Notes under the pieces: model-generated
What the model was told of the DNA's origin: nothing
The model's input: only the letters and a program-made list of their open reading frames with translations
The model's database searches: none
Program-made: the position numbers and the translations under genes
Source: Coriobacteriales bacterium
Lineage (GTDB): Bacteria > Actinomycetota > Coriobacteriia > Coriobacteriales > UBA8131
Direction: 5' to 3'
Assembly (NCBI GenBank): GCA_031282085.1
Contig: JAITEK010000068.1
Coordinates: 1-40,150 of the forward strand
Length of the DNA: 40,150 nucleotides
Shown here: piece after piece, positions 8,185-16,183 of the stretch
Numbering within the stretch: position 1 is the first letter of the stretch
Layout of the letters: each line of letters begins with the position of its first letter

Positions 8185-8811
8185 ATGGCTTTAGAGAACG
8201 ATAAGATACGCGCGATACTTGACGAGAGCCCCATCGAGGGCGTCGATTACGCAGACGGCCTGGCCCGCTTTGGGAACCAGCCCGCGATTTACCTGCGTAT
8301 CATAAAATCCTTTATCAAAAACACGCCGGAGGCCCTTGAGACGCTCGCAAGCGTTACGCCGGAGACCTTGAGCGACTACGCGATACGCATACACGGCCTT
8401 AAAGGCAGTTGCTACGGCATCAGCGCGATGAAGCTCGGCGACGAGGCAAAGGCCCTTGAGCTTGCCTCCAAGGCCAACGACTGGGCAACCGTTGAGCAAG
8501 ACAACCCCACGGTCATCGCACACGTCCGCGAGCTGATAGCGCAGCTCGAGGCCATAGTGGACAAGGTTGAGCAAAGCGAGGACGCCGACGGCGACCTGCG
8601 CCCCGTAGCAGACGCGCCCGACCGCGAGCTTCTGCGCGAGCTGCTCGAGGCAACCCGCAGTTTTGATGTTGAGGGCATGCAGCAGGCCATCGACAAGCTG
8701 GACGTCGTGCGCTACCGCGCGCACCCCCGGCTTGTCAGCGACCTCAGGGAGCAACTGACGAACTTCCGCTACGACCTGATAGAAGACAAGGCGCGCGAGC
8801 TTCTCATCTAG
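8185..8811 (+). CDS. HPt (histidine phosphotransfer) domain protein
   Basis: A 208-residue protein whose first half is an HPt four-helix bundle: YAIRIHGLKGSCYGISA contains the phospho-accepting His70 followed by the usual Leu-Lys-Gly. HPt proteins relay phosphate between hybrid kinases and receivers. The second half (about 125-208) is helical, charged and of no family I recognise; it may be a degenerate second bundle or a partner-binding part. The open frame runs further upstream, but ATG 8185 is chosen because it begins just before the HPt fold and has GGGAG nearby. It follows the HD-GYP gene on the same strand and a terminator follows, so the two probably form one signalling unit. The partner hybrid kinase is not in the window. 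Confidence 0.85.
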   Translation: MALENDKIRAILDESPIEGVDYADGLARFGNQPAIYLRIIKSFIKNTPEALETLASVTPETLSDYAIRIHGLKGSCYGISAMKLGDEAKALELASKANDWATVEQDNPTVIAHVRELIAQLEAIVDKVEQSEDADGDLRPVADAPDRELLRELLEATRSFDVEGMQQAIDKLDVVRYRAHPRLVSDLREQLTNFRYDLIEDKARELLI

Positions 8812-8848
8812 CAAGCCACCACCCCCAACCGCATACCGCACAACGGGA

Positions 8849-8871
8849 GGGGGCATAATCGTGCCCTTTTT
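8849..8871 (+). terminator. Rho-independent terminator after the HPt gene
   Basis: GGGCA (8851-8855) pairs with TGCCC (8862-8866) around a six-base loop. Two G-U pairs can extend the stem, and five T follow (8867-8871). It separates the signalling genes from the lipid-synthase locus. Confidence 0.75.
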
Positions 8872-9168
8872 GTGGGGCTTTAGCACAAAATTGACCCCTT
8901 GTGGGAAAAATCATCATATTTCACTAGAAAATTCTGCAACAACCCGTTATAGTGGTATGTACGATACGTGGGGGGATTGTGGGGGCGACCGTTGTTGGGT
9001 AGGTCGATCCGGTGTCGTGTGTTAATCCCTTACACATCTAAATTAAGAACGTTCTGGTTCGTAAGCAAACGGGCGACGGGGTGTTTCCTTGTTTGCATGG
9101 CGAACGAATAGGGGGAAAGAACGCTCGTTCCCTCTATGCTTCACTGATGTGATGAAAGAGGAGGAAGC
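8872..9168 (+). promoter_or_regulatory. Promoter and long leader of the synthase locus, with inverted repeats
   Basis: TTGACC (8891-8896), an 18-base spacer and CATATT (8915-8920) form a plausible promoter; a TATAGT at 8948-8953 is an alternative -10 box. The remaining 200-plus bases are rich in symmetry: the perfect palindrome AGAACGTTCT at 9047-9056, GAACG-CT-CGTTC at 9119-9130, and a larger inverted repeat pairing GTTCG/GCAAAC (9057-9070) with GTTTGC/CGAAC (9091-9105). The recurring GAACG half-sites look like repressor operators, or the larger repeat could fold in RNA. A strong AGGAGG (9159-9164) serves the TTG start at 9169. No open frame of note lies here. Confidence 0.5.
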
Positions 9169-12100
9169 TTGAACACCAGAATCGCGATTAGCACGCCTTT
9201 TGAGGCTCCGGATGTGTCCTTGGCAGTAGCTACCGCCCACTCGGGTGCTTTTCCTATCCTGCATTTGGGGAGAAGCCGCGAAGAGGCAACAGACGCTTTG
9301 GCAACAACGGCCCAAAGGCTGCGACAGCCCTTCGGCGTATGCATCGCCGACGAAACCCTGGCAGATCTACCGTTACCCGAGCAGGTATCACGCGTGGTGC
9401 TTCCCTGGGGATTCACAAAGCCCAAGGGGACGAAAGCCGAGGTACTGTGGCAGGTGCACTCGGTGGCAGAAGCCAAAGAGGCCCTGTCCCAAAAGGCAAA
9501 GGCCTTGGTCCTCAAAGGCAGCGAGGGCGCGGGAAGATGCGCGGAGGACTCATCCTTCCTCTTGTTCCAGAGCCTGCTTGAGCCATCTCGCAAGGCTAAA
9601 GCCTCTCTCTATATACAAGGAGGCGTCGGCGTCCATTCGGCAGCCGCCTATCTGACCCTTGGCGCCCAGGGCGTCATCCTGGACTCCCAGGTCGCGCTGT
9701 TCCCCGAGTGCTGTCTTTCCGAGGACCTCAAAACAACCATAGGGCGTTTGAGCGGAAGCGAGATACGGACGAGCGGGGACTACCGTTACCTGCTGCGCCC
9801 CGGTGCGCCCGACCCGGGTGAGGACACGAGCTTTGACGAGCTACTGCCCCGCATAGGCATCGACGCGGAGCACGACTGTGTGCCCCTTGGGCAGGACGCC
9901 ATACTGGCTCCCGATTACGCCAAGGAATACCGGCGCCTGCGCTACCTCATAAAAGCCATTGAGCGCGCCACTGATTCACATCTGCGCCTGGCCCAGACCC
10001 GCGATGCTCTCACGCGCGGCGACGCCATGAGCGAGTATCTCGGTACCGAACTCCCGCTCGCACAGGGGCCCATGGCTCGTATAAGCGATGTTCCCGCCTT
10101 CCTGCGCAACGTAGCCGATGGCGGCGCTTTGCCCTTCCTCGCCATGAGCATGATGCGGGGCGCAGCCGCCGAGAACGCACTTACCAAGACCGCCGAGGCG
10201 CTTGAGGGTAAGGCGTGGGGCGTGGGCATCCTGGGCTTTGCCTATCCCAAGATGCTGGAGGAGCAGACCCGCCTCATCCGTGAGGTAAAACCTCCCGTCG
10301 TGCTCATCGCCGGCGGACGGCCCTCCCTGGCCAAGCCCTTTGAGCAGGACGGCATCAAGGTCTTTCTGCACGTACCGGCAGCCGGGCTGCTTGAGATGTT
10401 CTTAAAGGAAGGCGCCCGCTCCTTTATCTTCGAGGGACGCGAGAGCGGCGGACATGTGGGTCCGTTGTTCTCAACCGTGCTCTGGGAGAAGCAGATGAAC
10501 CTCCTGCTCGCCCATGAGGACACCGCCGCGCTGAACCTGTTCTTCGCTGGCGGCATCCACGACGAGTTCTCGGCCGCCTTCGTGCGCCTGGTGACGATAC
10601 CTCTGTCTGCCCGCGGCGCCAAGGTCGGCATAATCGCCGGTACTGCCTATCTGTTCACCAAAGAGATAGTTAAAAGCGGCGCCATCACGGAGGAATACCG
10701 CCGCCTGCTCATCGAGGGCGACTCCACCGTGCTGCTCAAGTCCGGCAAGGGTCAGGAGACCCGCTCCGTACCCTCCCCCTTCACCGAGTTCTTCGCAGAT
10801 GAGCGTCGTCGCATGCTCAGCGAGGGAACCGACACCGTTGACGTCCTCATGCAGCTGGAAGACCTCAACATCGGCCGTTTGCGCATAGCCTCCAAGGGCA
10901 TTGAGCGCCAGGGCGATGAGCTGATAGAGCTTCCTTTGGACGCACAGCGGGAGAAGGGCCTCTACATGACAGGCGCCGTTACCCCGCTCATCAACAAGGT
11001 GACCACCATCGACGCCCTCCACAGCCGGCTCATCGATAAGAGCCGAGCTTTGCTTGAGGAGCTCAAGCCCGCCGCGGAGCCGCAGAACGTAACCCCGACC
11101 TCTGGGTCTGTGGCCGTTGTCGGCATGGCGGCGATGTTCCCCGACGCGGAGGACCTCGAGGAGTATTGGCGCAACATCCTGTTCGGCAAGAACAGCATCA
11201 CGGAGGTGCCGGCCACGCGTTGGTCCACCGAGCTGTTCTACGACCCGGACCCCAAGGATACCGACCACGTTGTCTCCAAATGGGGAGGCTTCATCGGCAC
11301 GGCCGACTTTGACGCGCTTGAGTTCGGCATCACGCCGCAATCCCTTGCCGCCATCGAGCCCATTCAGCTTCTGAGCCTGCTGATAACCAAACGCGCCTTT
11401 GAGGACGCGGGTTATGGTGACCTCTCCGGGGTTGACCTGGAGAACACCTCGGTTATCTTCGGCGCTCAGGGAGCAGGCGAGCTTACCACCGCCTACGGCT
11501 TCCGTGCAGGGCTGCGTCATATGTTCGGCGAACTGACGCCCGAGCTCAACGAGATGCTGCCGCGTCTCACCGAGGACTCCTTCCCCGGTGTGCTCTCCAA
11601 CGTTATCTCCGGCCGTATCTCCAACCGCCTCAACACTGGCGGACGCAACTTCACCGTCGACGCCGCCTGCGCCTCATCGCTCGCCGCGCTCGACATAGCC
11701 TATGGCGAGCTTACCTCGCATCGCGCCGATATGGTGGTGCTCGGCGGGGCCGACGCACACAACTCCATCGGCGACTTCCTCATGTTCTCGAGCACCTTCG
11801 CGCTCTCCAAGCGCGGCTACTGCGCTACCTTCGACAAAGACGCCGACGGCATCACGCTCGGTGAGGGCGTCGGTGTGCTTCTGCTCAAGCGTCTTGAGGA
11901 CGCCGAGCGCGATGGCGACAAGATATACGCCGTCATCCGGGGCATGGGCGCCTCGAGCGACGGCAAGAACCTCGGCCTTACCGCTCCAAGCAGGCGCGGT
12001 CAGATAAAAGCACTGGAGGAGGCCTTCGCCACCAGCGGCATACAGCCCTCGGACGTGGGACTCGTTGAGGCCCACGGCACGGGCACCTCGGTGGGCGACC

Positions 12101-15100
12101 GCATCGAACTCGGCGCGCTGACCGACGTATTCCTCGACGCGGGCGCGCTGCCCAAGCGCACCCAGCTCGGTTCCGTCAAGACCCAGATAGGCCACACGAA
12201 GTGCGCCGCTGGCGCTGCTGGGCTCATCAAGGCCGTACTCGCCGTCCAGCACGGGATACGGCCGGCAACCCTCAACCTCCAATCGCCCAACGACGCTTAC
12301 GTGGATGGGGGGCCGTTCTTCTTCCGTACGGATAAACCGGGGCTTTGGAGCGAGGAGCGCCGCATTGCCGGCGTGAGCGGCTTCGGCTTCGGCGGTACGA
12401 ACTTCCACGCGCTGGTTGAGAGCTACGGGGATACGCGCCCCGACACCGTGCTCAAGGCATGGCCCTCCGAGCTGCTGGTGTTCCGCGGCAAGAGCGCTGA
12501 GGAAGCACGCACGCTCATGGAGAAGGTGCGCACGCTCCTGCTCATAAACAACCGCCTCAAACTCAGGGACATTGCCTACAGCCTGGCCTGCTACGGCGAG
12601 GACGAGGCCAACGCGACCGCTGAGGCTGGCGAGGGCGAAAAGGCCGAGGAGGCTGCTGAGAGCGCCATCCATTACGCCATCGTGGCCGAAAGCCGCGAGG
12701 AGCTGCTCGCGAGCATCGACGCCACCTTAAACGGCGAGTCTGCCAGCGGCGTCTACCCACTTGAGCCCCTCGAGGGCAAGGTGGCCTTCCTGTTCCCCGG
12801 GCAGGGGAGCCAACGCGTGAACATGGCGGCCGACTTGTTTGTCATCTTCCCCAAACTGCGTCGCCTGCTTGAGGCGCATCCCGAATATGAGGAAATATTG
12901 TTCCCGCCCGCGGCCTTCAGCGCAAAGGAGAAGGCCGCTCAACGTGCCGCTATCACCGACACCCTGAACGCACAGCCGCTGCTGGGCCTCGTCGATCTGG
13001 GGATCGCGGAGCTCCTGCGCGACTTCGGCGTTGCGGCAGATATGGCCTGTGGGCATAGCTACGGCGAGCTGCCCGCTTTAAGCTTTGCCGGCGCGCTCGC
13101 GGCTGAAGACCTACTCGGTTTGAGCCGCGCGCGCGCGCAGGCCGTCCTCAGCGCGGTGGGGGCAGACCCCGGGCGCATGATCGCCGTAAGCACCGACAAG
13201 CAGACCCTCGACGGTCTGTTGGCGGGCGAGAAGGACCTCTGGGCAGTAAACCTCAACGCGCCACGTCAGATCGTGGTGGCAGGCACAACGGAGGCTATCG
13301 CGGCCTTTGCCGACAAACTGAAGGAGGCAGAGGTCAACTTCAGCGAGCTGAACGTGGCAGCCGCCTTCCACTCTCCCCTGCTCGCGGACGCGGAGGGCAT
13401 CTTCGCCCAGACGCTGAAGGACGTAAAGCTGAGCAAGCCGGCGCTCGACGTCTGGTCGAACACGACTGCCGCTCGCTATCCTCAGACCTCAGCGGCCATA
13501 AAGCGCCGCCTGGGAGAGCACCTCGTCAAACCCGTACGCTTTGTCGATGAGATAGAGGCGATGTACGAGGACGGGGCGCGCGTATTCATCGAAGTAGGCC
13601 CCGGCGGCGTGCTGACAGGGCTTGCGAACAAGATACTTGCCGATAAAGAAGCCCTCCTTATACAGACGGAGCGCAAGGACGCGGAGGGTGTAAGCCTGCT
13701 CTTACACGGGTTGGGGCGTTATATCGCCTCGGGCAGGACAATCGATCTGAAGGGTTTATTCGAAGGAAGGGGTGTTACGGTGTTGGATATAGACCAGCCG
13801 GAAAGCTATCGCAAAAAGGGCACGGTGTGGAATGTGGACGGGCAGAAAGCCGTGCCAGAAAACGGCAACCTCCCCGTTCACGCAAACAAACTGGGAGAAG
13901 CGGGGGCCTTTGGGAGCTTCTCACTGAACGCAGCGTACGCGGGCGCAAGCCCCGAGCAGATCATGATGTCGTACCTGGACAACATGAACGCTGTCATCCA
14001 AGACCAGCGCGACGTGATGCTGGGCTATCTGGGACAGACGGAGATCATTCCGCGCGCCGCGGCGGCGCCACGACGCTTTGACACTACCGCGTCTGCCGCT
14101 TTGCCCGCCTCCCCCATCGACATCTCCACCAGTGAGGCGGAAGTGGTCGTTGCGGACGCAGGCAGCGCCCTGCCCTCCATACTGGAGCTTTCCACCGAGG
14201 AGGTGCGTGCCATCATCCTGGACGTGGTGAGCGAGAAGACCGGCTATCCTATCGACATGCTCGATTTCTCCGCCAACCTCGAGGCCGACCTGAGCATCGA
14301 CTCCATCAAGAAGATGGAGATCGTCGGCGGTCTGCGCGAGCGCGCGGCCTTCCCCGATGACGAGGACGACATGGAGGAATCCTTTGAGAAGCTCATCTCC
14401 ATCAAGACCTTGCAGGAGATGCTCGACTGGATACAGAGCCTTGAGGAGGGCAGCTCCGGCGGCTCCTCGCAAGCGCCTGCTTCTGAGGGCCTCGGCGCCA
14501 TCACGGCCACTGCCGACGCCGCCGCCCTATCCGACGACGCGGACGACGCGGACGACGCAGATGACGAGAACGCCATCCATCGCCTGATACCTGTTGAGAA
14601 GCCCGTTGAGCTCAAAGAGTCCGAGCAAAACCTCCTTGAAGGAGCGCACATCGCCTTAACCGATGAGGGGACCGATCTCACCGCACGGATCGCCGAGGAG
14701 CTCAAGGCCCGCGGCGCCGTGGTTGACATCGTTACAGCCGACACCGCCGATCTGACGGATTTTGACGGACTGGTGCTCGTGAATGTTGCCGGCTCGAAGG
14801 TGCACTACCAGACCACGGACCTGTTCGAGCTTATCAAACGAGCCGACCTGGAAAAGCTGAAGACGATCTACACCTTTGACGACGCGGTGGGAACCCTGCT
14901 TGCAAGCGAGGACCTGAGCAGGCTCGACCTGCTGGAAGGCTTTGCGGGCTTTATCAAGAGCCTCAAGCACGAGTATGGCGACAAGCGGCTGTGCGCGATA
15001 AACCTCTACACGCCGGCGGACGCCGAGAGCCTTCCCGCGATCGTGGCGGGCGAGCTTTTGGTGGAGGAGCCCTTCCCCGAGGTGTTCTACCGCGGAGCCG

Positions 15101-16026
15101 AGCGCTTCTTGAGACTGGCGGAGATCGAGGAACTGGACGCTGAGACCGAAGGCGCCGGGCTGGCACTGGACAAGGACTCCCATGTCCTCGTACTCGGTGG
15201 CGCCCAGGGTATCACCCCCGCGCTCGTCGCTCGTTTGGCGGCCACCTATCCCGCTCACTACATCCTCGTCGGCCGCTCGGCCGCCTCGCAGGACAACGAT
15301 GCCTATCGCGACCTGGCTACTGCTGACGAGATCCGCAGCTATCTCATCAATACCGAGGGCATGAAGCAGCCTCGCGAGATAGAGAAGCGCATCAAGGAGA
15401 TCTTCAAGACCAACCAGATACAAAACGCGATCGCCCGCATCGAGGAAGCGGGTGGCAGCGCCAGCTATCGCGCCGTTGACGTGCGCGACGCCGAGGCCTT
15501 CCGCGCGCTCATCGCCGAGCTCAAGGAGGAGTACAGCAGCATAGACGGCGTCATCCACGCCGCTGGCATCCTTGAGGACAAGCTGTTCCAGGACAAGGAG
15601 CTTGAGTCCTTCAAGCGCGTCTACGGCACCAAGGTCGACCCGCTCAAGCCCATATTGGATGAGCTGATCGACGAGCTCAAGCTGCTCGTCATGTTCTCCA
15701 GCAGCTCGTCTACCTTCGGTAACATCGGTCAGAGCGACTACGCCGCCGGCAACAGCGTGATGGACAACATCGCCCTGCTCCTGGATGACAAATATCCCGA
15801 GCTGCGGGTCGTGGCCTTTAACTGGGGCCCCTGGAAGGGCGCTGGCATGGTAAACGCTGGCCTGGAGCAGCAGTTCCGCAACCGGGGAATCGCGTTCCTC
15901 CCGCTTGAGGAGGGCAGCAGCTTCTTCGCGAACGAGCTGATAAACGGCGACAAGCACGGCGTAGTGGTGCTGGGAGGCAGCAAACGGGGACTTGTGAACC
16001 TGTTCGCGACGCTGCCGCGCTACTGA
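9169..16026 (+). CDS. Multidomain fatty acid/polyketide synthase: tandem NPD-like ER, KS, AT, ACP, KR (PfaD/PfaA-like)
   Basis: A 2285-residue iterative type I synthase. Residues about 1-245 form a first nitropropane-dioxygenase-like barrel (LKGSEGAGR, YIQGGVGVHSAAAYLTLGAQ); about 280-610 a second (ESGGHVGP at 425-432, LFFAGGIHDEFSAA), the type used as FMN enoyl reductase in PUFA synthases. Ketosynthase 645-1095: Cys834 (DAACASS), His969 (EAHGTGT), His1009 (GHTKCAAG). Acyltransferase from about 1205: PGQGSQ, Ser1297 in GHSYGE, His1401 in AFHSPL. One carrier domain with Ser1712 in LSIDSIKKME. An acidic DDADD linker near 1788. Ketoreductase from about 2005 (GGAQGIT, Tyr2191 in SDYAAGN). Start is TTG with a strong AGGAGG. 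The domain set resembles PfaD plus PfaA, but with a single carrier domain rather than a tandem run. It should work with the 16184 protein, which supplies DH and the carrier-activating enzyme. Product unknown; a reduced acyl chain is likely. Confidence 0.9.
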   Translation: MNTRIAISTPFEAPDVSLAVATAHSGAFPILHLGRSREEATDALATTAQRLRQPFGVCIADETLADLPLPEQVSRVVLPWGFTKPKGTKAEVLWQVHSVAEAKEALSQKAKALVLKGSEGAGRCAEDSSFLLFQSLLEPSRKAKASLYIQGGVGVHSAAAYLTLGAQGVILDSQVALFPECCLSEDLKTTIGRLSGSEIRTSGDYRYLLRPGAPDPGEDTSFDELLPRIGIDAEHDCVPLGQDAILAPDYAKEYRRLRYLIKAIERATDSHLRLAQTRDALTRGDAMSEYLGTELPLAQGPMARISDVPAFLRNVADGGALPFLAMSMMRGAAAENALTKTAEALEGKAWGVGILGFAYPKMLEEQTRLIREVKPPVVLIAGGRPSLAKPFEQDGIKVFLHVPAAGLLEMFLKEGARSFIFEGRESGGHVGPLFSTVLWEKQMNLLLAHEDTAALNLFFAGGIHDEFSAAFVRLVTIPLSARGAKVGIIAGTAYLFTKEIVKSGAITEEYRRLLIEGDSTVLLKSGKGQETRSVPSPFTEFFADERRRMLSEGTDTVDVLMQLEDLNIGRLRIASKGIERQGDELIELPLDAQREKGLYMTGAVTPLINKVTTIDALHSRLIDKSRALLEELKPAAEPQNVTPTSGSVAVVGMAAMFPDAEDLEEYWRNILFGKNSITEVPATRWSTELFYDPDPKDTDHVVSKWGGFIGTADFDALEFGITPQSLAAIEPIQLLSLLITKRAFEDAGYGDLSGVDLENTSVIFGAQGAGELTTAYGFRAGLRHMFGELTPELNEMLPRLTEDSFPGVLSNVISGRISNRLNTGGRNFTVDAACASSLAALDIAYGELTSHRADMVVLGGADAHNSIGDFLMFSSTFALSKRGYCATFDKDADGITLGEGVGVLLLKRLEDAERDGDKIYAVIRGMGASSDGKNLGLTAPSRRGQIKALEEAFATSGIQPSDVGLVEAHGTGTSVGDRIELGALTDVFLDAGALPKRTQLGSVKTQIGHTKCAAGAAGLIKAVLAVQHGIRPATLNLQSPNDAYVDGGPFFFRTDKPGLWSEERRIAGVSGFGFGGTNFHALVESYGDTRPDTVLKAWPSELLVFRGKSAEEARTLMEKVRTLLLINNRLKLRDIAYSLACYGEDEANATAEAGEGEKAEEAAESAIHYAIVAESREELLASIDATLNGESASGVYPLEPLEGKVAFLFPGQGSQRVNMAADLFVIFPKLRRLLEAHPEYEEILFPPAAFSAKEKAAQRAAITDTLNAQPLLGLVDLGIAELLRDFGVAADMACGHSYGELPALSFAGALAAEDLLGLSRARAQAVLSAVGADPGRMIAVSTDKQTLDGLLAGEKDLWAVNLNAPRQIVVAGTTEAIAAFADKLKEAEVNFSELNVAAAFHSPLLADAEGIFAQTLKDVKLSKPALDVWSNTTAARYPQTSAAIKRRLGEHLVKPVRFVDEIEAMYEDGARVFIEVGPGGVLTGLANKILADKEALLIQTERKDAEGVSLLLHGLGRYIASGRTIDLKGLFEGRGVTVLDIDQPESYRKKGTVWNVDGQKAVPENGNLPVHANKLGEAGAFGSFSLNAAYAGASPEQIMMSYLDNMNAVIQDQRDVMLGYLGQTEIIPRAAAAPRRFDTTASAALPASPIDISTSEAEVVVADAGSALPSILELSTEEVRAIILDVVSEKTGYPIDMLDFSANLEADLSIDSIKKMEIVGGLRERAAFPDDEDDMEESFEKLISIKTLQEMLDWIQSLEEGSSGGSSQAPASEGLGAITATADAAALSDDADDADDADDENAIHRLIPVEKPVELKESEQNLLEGAHIALTDEGTDLTARIAEELKARGAVVDIVTADTADLTDFDGLVLVNVAGSKVHYQTTDLFELIKRADLEKLKTIYTFDDAVGTLLASEDLSRLDLLEGFAGFIKSLKHEYGDKRLCAINLYTPADAESLPAIVAGELLVEEPFPEVFYRGAERFLRLAEIEELDAETEGAGLALDKDSHVLVLGGAQGITPALVARLAATYPAHYILVGRSAASQDNDAYRDLATADEIRSYLINTEGMKQPREIEKRIKEIFKTNQIQNAIARIEEAGGSASYRAVDVRDAEAFRALIAELKEEYSSIDGVIHAAGILEDKLFQDKELESFKRVYGTKVDPLKPILDELIDELKLLVMFSSSSSTFGNIGQSDYAAGNSVMDNIALLLDDKYPELRVVAFNWGPWKGAGMVNAGLEQQFRNRGIAFLPLEEGSSFFANELINGDKHGVVVLGGSKRGLVNLFATLPRY

Positions 16027-16046
16027 ACTACTGAGCCATAGTGGGG

Positions 16047-16075
16047 GGATCTCGGCGCCTGGCGCCGAGGATGAC
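16047..16075 (-). repeat. Dispersed hairpin repeat, copy D (different stem)
   Basis: Between the two synthase genes. CTCGGCGCC (16051-16059) and GGCGCCGAG (16061-16069) are perfect complements with almost no loop. The flanks on the minus strand are GTCAT before the stem and ATCC after it, matching the frame of copies A, B and C although the stem itself differs. It could also attenuate transcription between the two synthase genes. Confidence 0.5.
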
Positions 16076-16183
16076 AAGCAAATGAGATAACGACAAGACA
16101 GAGGGTGTCACATATGACGATACATGAGCTGGTAGGTGGCGGATTTAGAGAGGATGTCATAGAAGCACCGTGTGGGAAGCAGG

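Noticed and set aside
8940..9168. Riboswitch or T-box in the synthase leader
   Set aside because: No known conserved core could be recognised; only inverted repeats are supported.
16051..16069. Strong terminator splitting the two synthase genes
   Set aside because: The hairpin is perfect but followed by GATGACAAG, not a T-run, and its flanks match the dispersed repeat; treated as a repeat, though attenuation is not excluded.
14656..16077. Long open frame of 473 codons on the minus strand
   Set aside because: It lies wholly opposite the ACP-KR part of the synthase, whose motifs are unmistakable; the antisense frame is a by-product of high GC codon use.
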